A DNA stretch of 64,000 bases from Marinomonas rhizomae (GTDB lineage: Bacteria > Pseudomonadota > Gammaproteobacteria > Pseudomonadales > Marinomonadaceae): the NCBI RefSeq assembly GCF_003315485.1, contig NZ_QNSE01000001.1, positions 186,001 to 250,000 on the forward strand, read 5' to 3'. A program made the translations under genes and the position numbers. This document shows, piece by piece, positions 35,049-44,609 of this stretch (the first letter of the stretch is position 1; each line of letters opens with the position of its first letter). Below the pieces are notes generated by a model. That model searched no databases, was not told where the DNA came from, and worked only from the letters and a program-made list of their open reading frames with translations.

Positions 35049-35110
35049 AAGGAGGTAAGAGGTCTGTTTTTCCTGAATCTAAATATTGTTCCATTCTCTG
35101 TAACCTCCTT
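35049..35110 (+). repeat. Inverted repeat in the leader of the DUF481 gene
   Basis: AAGGAGGTAAGAG (35049-35061) can pair with CTCTGTAACCTCCTT (35096-35110) across a ~34-base loop. The left arm contains a perfect Shine-Dalgarno word that precedes no obvious start. The structure lies 50-110 bp upstream of the DUF481 start and may be a leader element or a weak terminator for the preceding gene. Confidence 0.45.
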
Positions 35111-35160
35111 TTCTTAGCCATCATGGAACCAGTTTGACGAGATAGAAGGAATGCATACAA

Positions 35161-35916
35161 ATGGAGTCTATAAAACGAGCCGCGCTTGCTGTATTGGCTT
35201 GCTCTACGTCTGCCGTTTATGCTGCTGACACCCCCTTTACCCCTCTAGAGCCTTTGAGTGCAGAATTAGAATTGGGTGTTATTTCCATCACGGGTAATAC
35301 AGAAAGTACGGCAGTGAAAGCAAAGGCAACCGTTAAGCAAGATTTTATGGCTTGGAAAGCAAAGTATCAGGTAGATACACTTTATAAAAGAGGTAGAAAT
35401 GAGGGGGAAGTTGACACTAAAACAACGGCACAAAAGGTGTTCTTATCTGCTCAGAGTGATTATAAGTTAAGCAGTAATAACACTTCCATATTTGTCTACG
35501 GGTCTTATACTGATGATAGGTTTAGTGGTTATGAGTATCAAAATACGGTGTCTGTTGGTTATTCTGCGCGCTTATTTTCCGACGATAGCTCTTTTTTAGA
35601 TTACAGTATTGGTCCGGGTTATTCCTTCAGTCAGACTGATGAAGGTGAAGAGGATGAAACATCAATAGTGCATGTGGAGTTGCAGTACGAGTATGAAATT
35701 AGCTCGAATGCTACTTTTCAGCAATCTTTAAGTACGGAAGCCGCGTTGCAGGATAATAAAAATACCCGTTCGAAATCAGAAACTTCGGTTAGTGTTCAGC
35801 TCAGAGATAACCTCAGTATGAAGGCCTCTTACGGTATTACTCATAATAGCCAGGTCTTGGATGATAAAAAGAAAACAGATGGTACGACAAGTATTATATT
35901 CGCTTATACATTTTGA
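35161..35916 (+). CDS. DUF481 family outer-membrane protein
   Basis: 251 residues. The signal peptide ends near VYAADT. The mature part is a beta-rich barrel with the DUF481 opening AELELGVISITGNTESTAVKAK (core GVISITGNTES) and ends with a terminal phenylalanine (IIFAYTF). E. coli YdiY and salt-induced proteins belong to this family; the function is unknown. AAGGAAT lies upstream of the ATG. Confidence 0.87.
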   Translation: MESIKRAALAVLACSTSAVYAADTPFTPLEPLSAELELGVISITGNTESTAVKAKATVKQDFMAWKAKYQVDTLYKRGRNEGEVDTKTTAQKVFLSAQSDYKLSSNNTSIFVYGSYTDDRFSGYEYQNTVSVGYSARLFSDDSSFLDYSIGPGYSFSQTDEGEEDETSIVHVELQYEYEISSNATFQQSLSTEAALQDNKNTRSKSETSVSVQLRDNLSMKASYGITHNSQVLDDKKKTDGTTSIIFAYTF

Positions 35917-35928
35917 GAATTTTTCCCT

Positions 35929-36939
35929 ATGCGTTATCAAGGTATAAAAGTCACTTTGGTGACGGGGTTTTTAGGGGCGGGTAAGACTTCTCTGATTCGT
36001 CATTTACTTGCACAGTCGCCTTTAAATGAACGTTGGGTCGTATTGGTGAATGAGTTTGGCAACATTGGCCTTGATGGTGCATTTTACGCAGATTTAGGTG
36101 TCGCAATTAGTGAGGTTCCTGGTGGTTGTGTTTGCTGCACGACGTCTGCAGCTTTTCAACAAGGGTTAAACCAATTAATTCGTCAGTATAATCCTGATCG
36201 TATTTTCATTGAGCCATCTGGCCTCGGCCATCCCAAGCAAATTATGCAGCAGTTACGCGGTGCTGCTTATCACGATGTGCTTTTATTGACAGGGGCATTT
36301 TGTGTATTAGATGCCCGTAACTTGAATGATGAGCGTTATACCAAGCATGATATGTTCAACGATCAAATAGAGTCAGCTGATGGTATTGTATTTAGTCATG
36401 TTGATTGCTACCAACAAGAAGACTTTGATCGGGTGAAAGTACGGTTTGGGGCGCCTACTTCAAAGATACCAACGCCTGTTCTTTTTATGTCCGATCCTAT
36501 GACTTTAGGTGTCGACTCGTTGGATATTGGTCTGATAAACCTAACGAATGACGAAGTTGTGACTGAAAAAAACTCATCTCATTCCTCTCACCACCATACC
36601 CATGGTGCAGTTAAAGCAACCAATCAAGACAAGCGTTCGAGTTACCATAAACAACAAGGTGATATGCAGGTTGTCGGCTGGCATTGGCCCAAACAAGATT
36701 ATTTCGATCAAGAAAAAATAGTGCCTATCATTGAGGGGCTGTCTAGGCTTGATGGTGTTTACCGAATTAAAGGCGTGTTTATGATTGGTCCAAGCGAAGC
36801 GCTTTTTGTCAATGTTTCGAGAGGCGAGGTTGTAATAAAAAAATCCCCTTGGTGTGACGGTAGCTGCTTGGAAAGTATCGGTGGAATTGAGGGTGATTGG
36901 TTGGAATGTGTTTATAAAGGCTGCGCTGAATTGCTTTGA
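35929..36939 (+). CDS. CobW/COG0523 family GTPase (metal chaperone-type)
   Basis: 336 residues. G1 P-loop is TGFLGAGKTS near residue 12. The metal-binding CxCC motif GGCVCCTTS follows near residue 63, and EPSGLGHPKQI gives G3. A His-rich stretch HSSHHHTHG near residue 217 may load metal. The C-terminal CobW_C domain is present but short. The family inserts or delivers Zn, Co or Fe to client proteins. It begins 12 bp after the DUF481 stop. Confidence 0.9.
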   Translation: MRYQGIKVTLVTGFLGAGKTSLIRHLLAQSPLNERWVVLVNEFGNIGLDGAFYADLGVAISEVPGGCVCCTTSAAFQQGLNQLIRQYNPDRIFIEPSGLGHPKQIMQQLRGAAYHDVLLLTGAFCVLDARNLNDERYTKHDMFNDQIESADGIVFSHVDCYQQEDFDRVKVRFGAPTSKIPTPVLFMSDPMTLGVDSLDIGLINLTNDEVVTEKNSSHSSHHHTHGAVKATNQDKRSSYHKQQGDMQVVGWHWPKQDYFDQEKIVPIIEGLSRLDGVYRIKGVFMIGPSEALFVNVSRGEVVIKKSPWCDGSCLESIGGIEGDWLECVYKGCAELL

Positions 36940-37151
36940 TAAGGTTCTGCTAATTATATTTCTCAGCCTTGTATTGGCTTTAATTATGATATTTCTCTTT
37001 TTTTGACGGGTAAAAAACTAAGCTTGGTCTATTTTGTCATTAACTTTGGCACCTTTTGTTATTGAGAGAAAGGCTCTGATAGAGGAACCTTTCCACTATA
37101 AGAGGTTCCTATTGGAACGGATGGAATAAAAACAATAAGAGGTCATAGGCC

Positions 37152-38957
37152 ATGCCTGAATATAAAGCGCCATTGCGCGACATCAAATTTGTTACTGAAG
37201 AAGTTCTAGACTTTCACGGACATTACGCCAAGTTACCGGGAGCCGAAGAAGCGACGCCTGATATGGTGGCGGCGATTCTGGAAGAAGGTGCTAAGTTTGC
37301 TGAGCGTGTTCTTTCTCCTCTAAACCGTGTTGGTGATCAACAAGGTTGTCAATTTCAAGACGGTGTAGTGACTACGCCAGATGGCTTCAAAGAAGCTTAT
37401 CAACAGTATGTTGAAGGCGGTTGGCCTTCACTGTCTCATCCTGAAGAAGTGGGTGGACAGGGGCTGCCAGACTCTCTTGGTATGATGGTGACAGAAATGA
37501 TTGCCACCTCAAATTGGTCTTGGGGCATGTACCCAGGTTTAAGCCACGGCGCCATGAATACTATTGAATTACATGGTACTGATGAGCAAAAACAAACCTA
37601 TCTAACAAAACTTGTGTCTGGTGAATGGACAGGCACCATGTGCCTGACTGAGCCTCATTGTGGTACAGACCTTGGTATGTTGAAAACCAAAGCTGAGCCA
37701 CAAGCTGATGGCAGTTATGCAATAACGGGTACTAAAATCTTCATTTCTGCGGGTGAGCATGATATGGCGGATAATATTGTCCATATCGTATTGGCTCGTT
37801 TACCTGATGCACCTGCTGGCACCAAAGGTATTTCTTTATTTATTGTTCCAAAGCATAACGTCAATGATGCTGGCGAAATGGCAGACCGTAATCAGGTTTC
37901 TTGTGGTTCAATTGAGCACAAAATGGGTATTCATGGCAACGCAACTTGTGTCATGAATTTTGATGGTGCAAAAGGCTTTCTTATTGGCGAGCCAAACCGC
38001 GGTTTGAATTGCATGTTTACCTTCATGAATACAGCCCGTATTGGTACCGCTTTGCAAGGTTTGGCTCATGCAGAGTGGGCACTACAAAACTCCGTTTCTT
38101 ATGCGAAAGATCGTCTGCAAATGCGTTCTTTATCTGGTCCCAAAGCGCCTGAAAAAGCGGCCGATCCAATCATTGTGCATCCTGATGTGCGCCGTATGTT
38201 ACTAACGCAAAAAGCCTTTGCAGAAGGTGGTAGAGCCTTGATTCATTACTGCTCTATGTTGGTAGATACGACTAAAAAAGGCACAGCAGACGAGAAAGCG
38301 GAAGCGGATGAACTTATGTCTTTGTTGACGCCAATTGCCAAAGCATTTTTAACGGAAACAGGTTTTGAAGCTGCCAACCATGGTTTGCAAGTGTTTGGCG
38401 GGCATGGCTTTATTGCCGAATGGGGCATGGAGCAAAACGTTCGAGATTGCCGTATTTCTATGTTGTATGAAGGCACAACGGGCATTCAGGCATTGGATTT
38501 GTTGGGGCGTAAGGTACTGATGACACAAGGTGCTACATTGCGTCGTTTTACCAAAATTATTCATAAGTTCTGTAAAGAGCATAAAGGCGATAAACGCTTA
38601 AAAGCTTATATCACGGCACTGGATAAATTGAATGGCGAATGGGGCGATGTGACGATGAAAGTCGGCATGAAAGCGATGCGCAACAAAGATGAGGTCGGTG
38701 CTGCTTCTGTGGACTATTTAATGTTCTCTGGTTATGTCGTCTTAGCGTACTTCTGGGCTCGCATGGCCGTCACAGCACAAACAAAACTAGATGAAGGCAC
38801 GGATGAAGTCGGTTTTTATACTGCCAAGCTACAAACGGCCACTTTTTATTATGAGCGCTTATTGCCACGTACTCGTGCTCATGTAGAAGCTATGTTGTCA
38901 GGAGCTGATAATTTATTGGCGATGGATGAAGATAATTTCTTATTCTTAAATGCCTAG
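37152..38957 (+). CDS. Acyl-CoA dehydrogenase (DmdC-like long form)
   Basis: 601-residue FAD enzyme catalysing the first, alpha-beta-dehydrogenating step of acyl-CoA oxidation. Domains in order are an extra N-terminal segment, the helical N-domain, the beta-domain with MCLTEPHCGTDLGMLKTKA (core TEPHCGTDLG), and the C-terminal domain with the catalytic-region glutamate in RISMLYEGTTGIQALDLLG. An extra C-terminal helical domain accounts for the length. DmdC, which oxidises 3-methylthiopropionyl-CoA from DMSP, belongs to this long subfamily, so the substrate could be a thioester other than a fatty acyl. First gene of the beta-oxidation block. Confidence 0.9.
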   Translation: MPEYKAPLRDIKFVTEEVLDFHGHYAKLPGAEEATPDMVAAILEEGAKFAERVLSPLNRVGDQQGCQFQDGVVTTPDGFKEAYQQYVEGGWPSLSHPEEVGGQGLPDSLGMMVTEMIATSNWSWGMYPGLSHGAMNTIELHGTDEQKQTYLTKLVSGEWTGTMCLTEPHCGTDLGMLKTKAEPQADGSYAITGTKIFISAGEHDMADNIVHIVLARLPDAPAGTKGISLFIVPKHNVNDAGEMADRNQVSCGSIEHKMGIHGNATCVMNFDGAKGFLIGEPNRGLNCMFTFMNTARIGTALQGLAHAEWALQNSVSYAKDRLQMRSLSGPKAPEKAADPIIVHPDVRRMLLTQKAFAEGGRALIHYCSMLVDTTKKGTADEKAEADELMSLLTPIAKAFLTETGFEAANHGLQVFGGHGFIAEWGMEQNVRDCRISMLYEGTTGIQALDLLGRKVLMTQGATLRRFTKIIHKFCKEHKGDKRLKAYITALDKLNGEWGDVTMKVGMKAMRNKDEVGAASVDYLMFSGYVVLAYFWARMAVTAQTKLDEGTDEVGFYTAKLQTATFYYERLLPRTRAHVEAMLSGADNLLAMDEDNFLFLNA

Positions 38958-39039
38958 TTAGTGTAATAAATCATCACTTAGGCATTCATTTTCTTTGCTT
39001 AGGTAATTAAAGTTTTGAAAGATTAAAGAGGTTAATATT

Positions 39040-39354
39040 ATGAGTGAATCAAAAGCAGTATTTGAATCTATGCTAAATCGTTTTGATGCGGATGAAGCCG
39101 ATGATATGGAGGCCGTCTTTCAATTTGACTTAGACGATGATGGCAGTTATTACTTAAGTATCATTGATGGAAAGTGTGAAATGGGAGAAGGTGAGCATGA
39201 TGATCCAACCGTCACTCTTAATATGGACTTAGATACCTTGAAAGATGTTATGAGCGGCGAATTAGATGGAATGGCGGCTTTTATGCAAGGAAAGATTCGT
39301 GCTGACGGAGACATAATGCTAGCGACGAAGTTGACTCAAATTTTCCCACAATAA
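39040..39354 (+). CDS. SCP2 sterol-transfer domain protein
   Basis: 104 residues forming a single SCP2-like domain: VFQFDLDDDGSYYLSIIDG, then EHDDPTVTLNMDLDTLKDVMSG (core DPTVTLNMD) and GKIRADGDIMLATKLTQIF at the end. Such proteins bind lipids or acyl-CoA in a hydrophobic tunnel. Its place between an acyl-CoA dehydrogenase and an acyl-CoA ligase suits a fatty-acyl carrier. Confidence 0.88.
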   Translation: MSESKAVFESMLNRFDADEADDMEAVFQFDLDDDGSYYLSIIDGKCEMGEGEHDDPTVTLNMDLDTLKDVMSGELDGMAAFMQGKIRADGDIMLATKLTQIFPQ

Positions 39355-39382
39355 GGGATTTTTTAACAATTTTATAGCTCTT

Positions 39383-39416
39383 AAGCTCAACTGCACTGTA
39401 TGTGGTTGAGCTTTTA
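39383..39416 (+). terminator. Probable intrinsic terminator after the SCP2 gene
   Basis: AAGCTCAAC (39383-39391) and GTTGAGCTT (39405-39413) form a 9-bp stem followed by TTATG. The U-tract is short, so read-through into the ligase gene is likely. Confidence 0.6.
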
Positions 39417-39462
39417 TGCTTGATCACTTTCTCCTAAATAAAAAAAACAAACGGAGCTTATT

Positions 39463-41160
39463 ATGACTATGGATACTTCATCTCCTAGCAATACAAATAT
39501 TGGAAAAGCACCGGGTAGCTATTTGCCAGAGTCGCTGAATCCACATGGCTATCAATCCTTGAATGATGTTTTAGCCTTAGCAACGAAAAAATTTGCAGAT
39601 CGACCTGTATTTACCAGTGTTGGTCGCACTTTGACATATCGTGAATTAGGTGAAAAATCTGACGCCTTTGCTGCGTATCTTCAACACGAAACGGATTTAA
39701 TGCCCGGTGATCGGATCGCGGTACAATTGCCTAATGTTATTCAATATCCTGTCGTGTTATTTGGTGCTATGAAGGCAGGCCTGATTGTTGTTAATACCAA
39801 CCCACTTTACACACCAAAAGAGCTTGAGCACCAATTCAATGACGCTGGCGTCAAGGCCTTGGTAGTGTTTGCTAATATGGCACATAACGTCGAAAAAATA
39901 TTGGCTAAAACATCAATAAAGCACGTTATTATTACTGAAATTGCTGATTTTCACTCTCCTTTAAAGCGCCTGCTAGTAAACTCCGTGGTTAAGTATGTGA
40001 AGAAAATGGTGCCTGCGTATCATATTTCTGGTGCCGTGACGTTAAACGATGCATTGGCAAAAGCCAATGGCAAGTCAGTTTCAAAAGTTGGCGGTAGGCC
40101 TGACGATATTGCTGTATTGCAATATACCGGTGGTACAACCGGTGTCGCAAAAGGTGCCATGCTGACACACGCTAATTTGATTGCCAATATGTATCAGTTA
40201 AGCTCAAGACTAAGCTCAATCATTAACGATAAGAACGAAGTTTATATTGCCCCATTACCGCTTTATCACATCTATGCCTTTCTAATTCATGGACTAACCT
40301 TATTGGAACGCGGCGCGCATAGCGTTTTAATTCCTAACCCCCGAGATTTGCCCGGCTTTGTTAAAGAGCTGAAAAAATGGCCGTTTACCGGTTTTGTTGG
40401 ATTAAATACTTTGTTTGTGGGGCTTTGCAACAAAGCAGAGTTTAAAGCGCTTGATTTTTCTACGCTTAAGCTGACTTGTTCTGGTGGTATGCCTCTGACT
40501 CATGCTGCCGCGGATGAATGGGAAAGAATCACCGGCTGTAAAATAGTGGAAGGTTATGGCCTTACAGAAACATCACCGGTTGTTTCTTTTAACCCTATTG
40601 GTAAGGAGCGTATTGGCACGATCGGACTGCCTGTTTCTGAAACAGACATTAAAATACAAGGGCGTGATGGCGAAGCTTTGTCACAAGGGGAATCGGGTAT
40701 GTTATGCGTACGTGGGCCTCAGGTGATGAAGGGTTATTGGAATCGCGAAGAAGCAACCCGAGAAGTTATGACAGAAGACGGCTTTTTAATCACGGGCGAT
40801 ATTGCTATGCAGCACTCAGATGGCTATTTGCAAATCGTTGATCGTGCGAAAGACATGATTATTGTATCTGGTTTCAATGTATATCCAACTGAAGTGGAAG
40901 ATTGCCTTTCCTCTCATCCTTCGATTCTGGAATCGGCCGCTATCGGTGTGCCTGATGATAAGACGGGCGAATCAGTCAAAGCATTTGTTGTTTTAAAAGC
41001 AGATGTTGAGACACTTGATGAAAAAGCCTTGCGCATATACTGCAAAGAAAATCTTGCCGCTTATAAGGTTCCTAAGTTCGTTGAAATCCGCAAAGAGCTA
41101 CCAAAAACTAACGTTGGGAAAGTGTTACGTCGTGCTTTGCGCGAACAAGAGCAGGCTTAA
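39463..41160 (+). CDS. fadD: Long-chain fatty acid-CoA ligase (FadD-like)
   Basis: 565 residues of the acyl-AMP-forming ANL superfamily; activates fatty acids to acyl-CoA using ATP. The P-loop motif is YTGGTTGVAKGAMLTH near residue 222. EGYGLTETSPV (near 366) and TGDIAMQHSDGYLQIVDRAKD (core TGD...YLQIVDR, near 444) are the ANL A5 and A7 motifs. The catalytic lysine lies in the C-terminal KTNVGKVLRR. Length and motifs match FadD. AAACGGAGC precedes the ATG. Confidence 0.9.
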   Translation: MTMDTSSPSNTNIGKAPGSYLPESLNPHGYQSLNDVLALATKKFADRPVFTSVGRTLTYRELGEKSDAFAAYLQHETDLMPGDRIAVQLPNVIQYPVVLFGAMKAGLIVVNTNPLYTPKELEHQFNDAGVKALVVFANMAHNVEKILAKTSIKHVIITEIADFHSPLKRLLVNSVVKYVKKMVPAYHISGAVTLNDALAKANGKSVSKVGGRPDDIAVLQYTGGTTGVAKGAMLTHANLIANMYQLSSRLSSIINDKNEVYIAPLPLYHIYAFLIHGLTLLERGAHSVLIPNPRDLPGFVKELKKWPFTGFVGLNTLFVGLCNKAEFKALDFSTLKLTCSGGMPLTHAAADEWERITGCKIVEGYGLTETSPVVSFNPIGKERIGTIGLPVSETDIKIQGRDGEALSQGESGMLCVRGPQVMKGYWNREEATREVMTEDGFLITGDIAMQHSDGYLQIVDRAKDMIIVSGFNVYPTEVEDCLSSHPSILESAAIGVPDDKTGESVKAFVVLKADVETLDEKALRIYCKENLAAYKVPKFVEIRKELPKTNVGKVLRRALREQEQA

Positions 41161-41201
41161 GTCTTATTTTCTACGTTTTTTGAAGCACTGGGAGAGCGGC
41201 A

Positions 41202-41750
41202 ATGTCACAGGTTAAGCGCAAGCAAATGCATCGACGCTGTATTGAGTCTTTTGGCTTTCTGCGGGAAGACGGTCTATGGGATATTGAGGCAAGTATGCAG
41301 GATTTAAAAGCCTATGATGTGAAGCGTGAATTTGATGGTAGCTTGTTGCCTGAAGGCAGCCCTTTTCATGATATTCGTGCTTGTTTGACGATAGACGACA
41401 CCTTTTTAATAAAAGAGGTGTCAGTGACTATGGACTCTTATCCCTTTCCTAGCTGCGGAGGTGCGGCACCTAGTTTTTCTATTCTAAAAGGTACTCGACT
41501 TGAGCCTGGCTGGAGTCGTTGGTTAAAAGAAACCTTTAGTGGAAAAGTGGGCTGTACTCATGTTTTGGAACTCTTTCCTGTTATGGCCACAACAGCGTTC
41601 CAGACAATGTGGGGCCCCCTAGGTGAAAAGTATCCGGAGCAAGTTTCATCGGCAGTGACTAAACTCGTTAACAGTTGCCATGGCTGGTCTGAAGACGGAC
41701 CAATGGTGCGCAAATTGATTGATGAACAGGTGCTTAAACTACCATCATAA
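41202..41750 (+). CDS. DUF2889 domain protein
   Basis: 182 residues. The DUF2889 pattern is evident: MHRRCIESFGFLREDGLWDIEA (core GFLREDGLWDIE), HDIRACLTID, and a C-terminal GCTHVLELFPVMATTAFQT. Function unknown. The family is often found beside acyl-CoA metabolism genes, and here it lies between the ligase and an enoyl-CoA hydratase, 11 bp from the latter, so a role in lipid catabolism is inferred from context. Confidence 0.82.
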   Translation: MSQVKRKQMHRRCIESFGFLREDGLWDIEASMQDLKAYDVKREFDGSLLPEGSPFHDIRACLTIDDTFLIKEVSVTMDSYPFPSCGGAAPSFSILKGTRLEPGWSRWLKETFSGKVGCTHVLELFPVMATTAFQTMWGPLGEKYPEQVSSAVTKLVNSCHGWSEDGPMVRKLIDEQVLKLPS

Positions 41751-41761
41751 GGGAGCCATTA

Positions 41762-42514
41762 ATGAGTGGTTTTGTTACTGAAAGTATTGAGTCTGGTGTA
41801 CAAATTTTGTGCCTAGACCGAGTTGAAAAGAAAAACGCCATTACGCTAGATATGTATCAGGCATTAACGGATGCGTTACGTCGAGCTGAGCTTAACTCTG
41901 ACATAAAGGTGACCTTAATCCATGGTGCGGGGAATGATTTTTCTTCCGGGAATGATATTAATGAATTTGTACAAATTGCTCAAACACCAGAAAAAATGGA
42001 AGCTATTATGGCTTTCTTACAAGCGTTAAGTAGTTATAAAAAACCGCTTATAGCAGGGGTTGAAGGTCGAGCTGTTGGTGTTGGGGCGACTATGCTACTT
42101 CATTGTGATTTAGTGCTTGCTTCTCGCGAAGCGCGATTGCAGTTTCCGTTCGTGCAATTAGGGCTGGTGCCTGAAGCGGCGTCTAGTCATTTATTGCCTC
42201 AGTTAGTGGGCCACCAAAAAGCCTTTGAGATACTTGTTCTGGGTGAGGTTGTTGATGGCACGCAAGCATATGAATTGGGGTTGATTAACCATATATGTGA
42301 AGAAGGCGAAGCCTATAAAGTAGCATTGAATTTTGCAGAAAAAACGGCAGCTCTCCCTGTCGAAGCGGTAGCATTAAGCAAGGATCTATTGAAGTATCGA
42401 GCTCAGGATGATGTGCAAATGGCCTTGATGCGAGAAGGGCGAATTTTTAAAGATCGGTTACGCTCAACGGAAGCGCATCAAGCTTTTACCGCGTTTTTGT
42501 CGCGCAATAAGTAA
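41762..42514 (+). CDS. Enoyl-CoA hydratase/isomerase family protein
   Basis: 250-residue crotonase-fold enzyme. Oxyanion-hole segments are SSGNDINEF (near residue 61) and EGRAVGVGATMLLHCDLVLA (core GRAVGVGATMLLHCD). In the position of the first hydratase glutamate the sequence has Ala/Thr (VGVGATMLL), while FVQLGLVPEAASS has one glutamate. This pattern is more typical of enoyl-CoA isomerases (PaaG/ECI type) than of true hydratases. It may handle unsaturated fatty acids alongside fadB. GGGAGCC precedes the ATG. Confidence 0.88.
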   Translation: MSGFVTESIESGVQILCLDRVEKKNAITLDMYQALTDALRRAELNSDIKVTLIHGAGNDFSSGNDINEFVQIAQTPEKMEAIMAFLQALSSYKKPLIAGVEGRAVGVGATMLLHCDLVLASREARLQFPFVQLGLVPEAASSHLLPQLVGHQKAFEILVLGEVVDGTQAYELGLINHICEEGEAYKVALNFAEKTAALPVEAVALSKDLLKYRAQDDVQMALMREGRIFKDRLRSTEAHQAFTAFLSRNK

Positions 42515-42534
42515 TACCTTTTAATGATTTCTGT

Positions 42535-42568
42535 AAAGCCTCACTTATCAGTGGGGCTTTTTTGTTAT
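42535..42568 (+). terminator. Intrinsic terminator after the enoyl-CoA hydratase gene
   Basis: AAAGCCTCAC and GTGGGGCTTT pair around TTATCA (42536-42561 approx.), followed by TTTTG. It separates the ligase-hydratase unit from etfBA. Confidence 0.8.
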
Positions 42569-42813
42569 TAAGGCTAGACTAACACGGTTGAAAAGGTTTG
42601 GAGCCTTTTAACAAATAATGCACCATCTGAACGGAGCTTGAATATTTTTGTCAGTTAACTGGCGCTTTTTTGTTATTGATGAAAAGCATTCCCAAACTAC
42701 TATAGAGGGTATGTGAAGAGTTCTATTGATAGGGAATATTTACATGCTATTAATCGGCTAAAAACCAAGGTTGATTATATGCATCAGAACTTAATAATAA
42801 ATACGAGGGGCTT

Positions 42814-43584
42814 ATGAAAATCTTAGTATCTGTAAAGCGAGTCATCGACTACAACGTCAAAGTTCGCGTCAAATCTGACCAAACAGCGGTCGATCTTACC
42901 AATGTCAAAATGTCCATGAACCCTTTCTGTGAAATTGCCGTGGAAGAAGCCATTCGTTTAAAAGAGAAAGGTGTTGCTTCTGAAGTTGTGGTGGTATCTG
43001 TTGGTTCAAAGTCTTGTCAAGAAACCTTGCGCACAGCAATGGCGCTAGGTGCTGACCGCGCTATCCAAGTTGAAACAGAAGACGGTTTAGATTCTTTATC
43101 TGTCGCTAAGCTAATTGCCAAAGTTGCTCAAGATGAAGCTGCTGATTTGGTGATTATGGGGAAACAAGCGATCGATTCTGATAATAATCAAACTGGTCAA
43201 ATGGTGGCGGCATTATTGGATTACCCTCAAGCGACCTTTGCGTCTGAGGTTGTTGTTGAAAACGGCGAAGCACAAACATCTCAAGAAATAAAAGTAACCC
43301 GCGAAATTGATGGTGGTTTGCAAACCTTAGCGATTACGCTACCAGCGGTTGTTACTACAGACCTTCGTCTAAATGAGCCGCGCTTTGCTTCTCTGCCTAA
43401 TATTATGAAAGCGAAGAGAAAGCCATTGGATGTAAAAGCGCCAGCTGATCTAGGTGTTGAAGTTGGGTCTAACGTTAGTATTGTCTCCGTTACTCCTCCA
43501 CCGCAGCGTGCTGGTGGTATTAAAGTGGGCTCTGTTGCTGAGTTAGTAGACAAACTTAAAAATGAAGCGAAGGTGGTGTCATGA
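42814..43584 (+). CDS. etfB: Electron transfer flavoprotein beta subunit
   Basis: 256 residues. ETF takes electrons from acyl-CoA dehydrogenases and passes them to ETF-quinone oxidoreductase. Beta-subunit marks are [19 protein letters not shown] (core [10 protein letters not shown]), [19 protein letters not shown], the AMP-binding [21 protein letters not shown] (core [12 protein letters not shown]) and the recognition loop [20 protein letters not shown] (core [13 protein letters not shown]). Its stop overlaps the etfA start by four bases (ATGA). A non-coding gap of 299 bp separates it from the preceding gene. Confidence 0.95.
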   Translation: MKILVSVKRVIDYNVKVRVKSDQTAVDLTNVKMSMNPFCEIAVEEAIRLKEKGVASEVVVVSVGSKSCQETLRTAMALGADRAIQVETEDGLDSLSVAKLIAKVAQDEAADLVIMGKQAIDSDNNQTGQMVAALLDYPQATFASEVVVENGEAQTSQEIKVTREIDGGLQTLAITLPAVVTTDLRLNEPRFASLPNIMKAKRKPLDVKAPADLGVEVGSNVSIVSVTPPPQRAGGIKVGSVAELVDKLKNEAKVVS

Positions 43585-44510
43585 GTATTTTAATCATTGC
43601 AGAACACGATAATAAATCTCTGAAGTCTGCGACTTTAAACACAGTGACCGCAGCAACACAAATTGGCGCTGATGTTCATGTTTTGGTTGCCGGTTTTGAA
43701 TGTCAAACCGTTGTTGAGCAAGCATCACAAGTGGCAGGCGTTACGAAAGTTCTGGTTGCTGATAATGCAGTTTATGAGCATCAGTTGGCGGAGAATGTTT
43801 CTAAATTAATTGTTGAAATCGCTAGTAGCTACGAGCACATTCTAGCGCCAGCAACGACGACAGGTAAAAATACCTTGCCGCGTGTGGCTGCGCTATTAAA
43901 TGTGGCTCAGTTGTCCGACGTGATAAAGGTCGAATCTGCAGACACTTTTGTTCGTCCAATCTACGCAGGCAATGCTATTGCGACGGTAAAAACAACGGAT
44001 GCAGTAAAAGTATTGACTGTTCGCGCCACGGGGTTTGATGCCGCGGCGAGTACGGGGGGGAGCGCAGAACGCCAAGTGCTTTCTCAAGTGATTGCCTCTG
44101 ATCGCAGTCGTTTTGTGAAAGAGCAATTGGCTGAGTCTGATCGTCCTGAATTGACCGCAGCGAATGTGATCATCTCTGGTGGTCGAGGCATGGGCAATGG
44201 CGATAACTTCAAATTACTGGAGGGTGTTGCTGATAAGCTGGGCGCAGCCATTGGTGCGTCACGTGCCGCTGTTGATGCTGGTTATGTACCAAACGATTTA
44301 CAAGTAGGTCAAACGGGAAAAACTGTTGCCCCAGATCTTTATATCGCGGTTGGTATTTCTGGCGCCATCCAGCATTTGGCTGGCATGAAAGATTCCAAAG
44401 TGATCGTTGCCATCAACAAAGATGAAGACGCGCCAATCTTCCAAGTGGCGGATTATGGTTTGGTTGCTGATTTGTTTGATGCTGTGCCTGAATTGGAAAA
44501 GAGTTTGTAG
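43581..44510 (+). CDS. etfA: Electron transfer flavoprotein alpha subunit
   Basis: 309 residues. The C-terminal FAD domain carries the ETF-alpha signature [19 protein letters not shown] and [18 protein letters not shown]; earlier, [21 protein letters not shown] (core [11 protein letters not shown]) and [22 protein letters not shown] (core [14 protein letters not shown]) bind FAD. Together with etfB it forms the heterodimer serving the dehydrogenase encoded upstream. ETF-QO is not in the window. Confidence 0.95.
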   Translation: MSILIIAEHDNKSLKSATLNTVTAATQIGADVHVLVAGFECQTVVEQASQVAGVTKVLVADNAVYEHQLAENVSKLIVEIASSYEHILAPATTTGKNTLPRVAALLNVAQLSDVIKVESADTFVRPIYAGNAIATVKTTDAVKVLTVRATGFDAAASTGGSAERQVLSQVIASDRSRFVKEQLAESDRPELTAANVIISGGRGMGNGDNFKLLEGVADKLGAAIGASRAAVDAGYVPNDLQVGQTGKTVAPDLYIAVGISGAIQHLAGMKDSKVIVAINKDEDAPIFQVADYGLVADLFDAVPELEKSL

Positions 44511-44609
44511 TCTTTTTTAGAAACTAATTTGTAACAAAACTAACTTATATACCGGGTGACGGACGCTAAAGAGCGGCTGTCATCATAATAAAAATAATTG
44601 GAGACCAGC

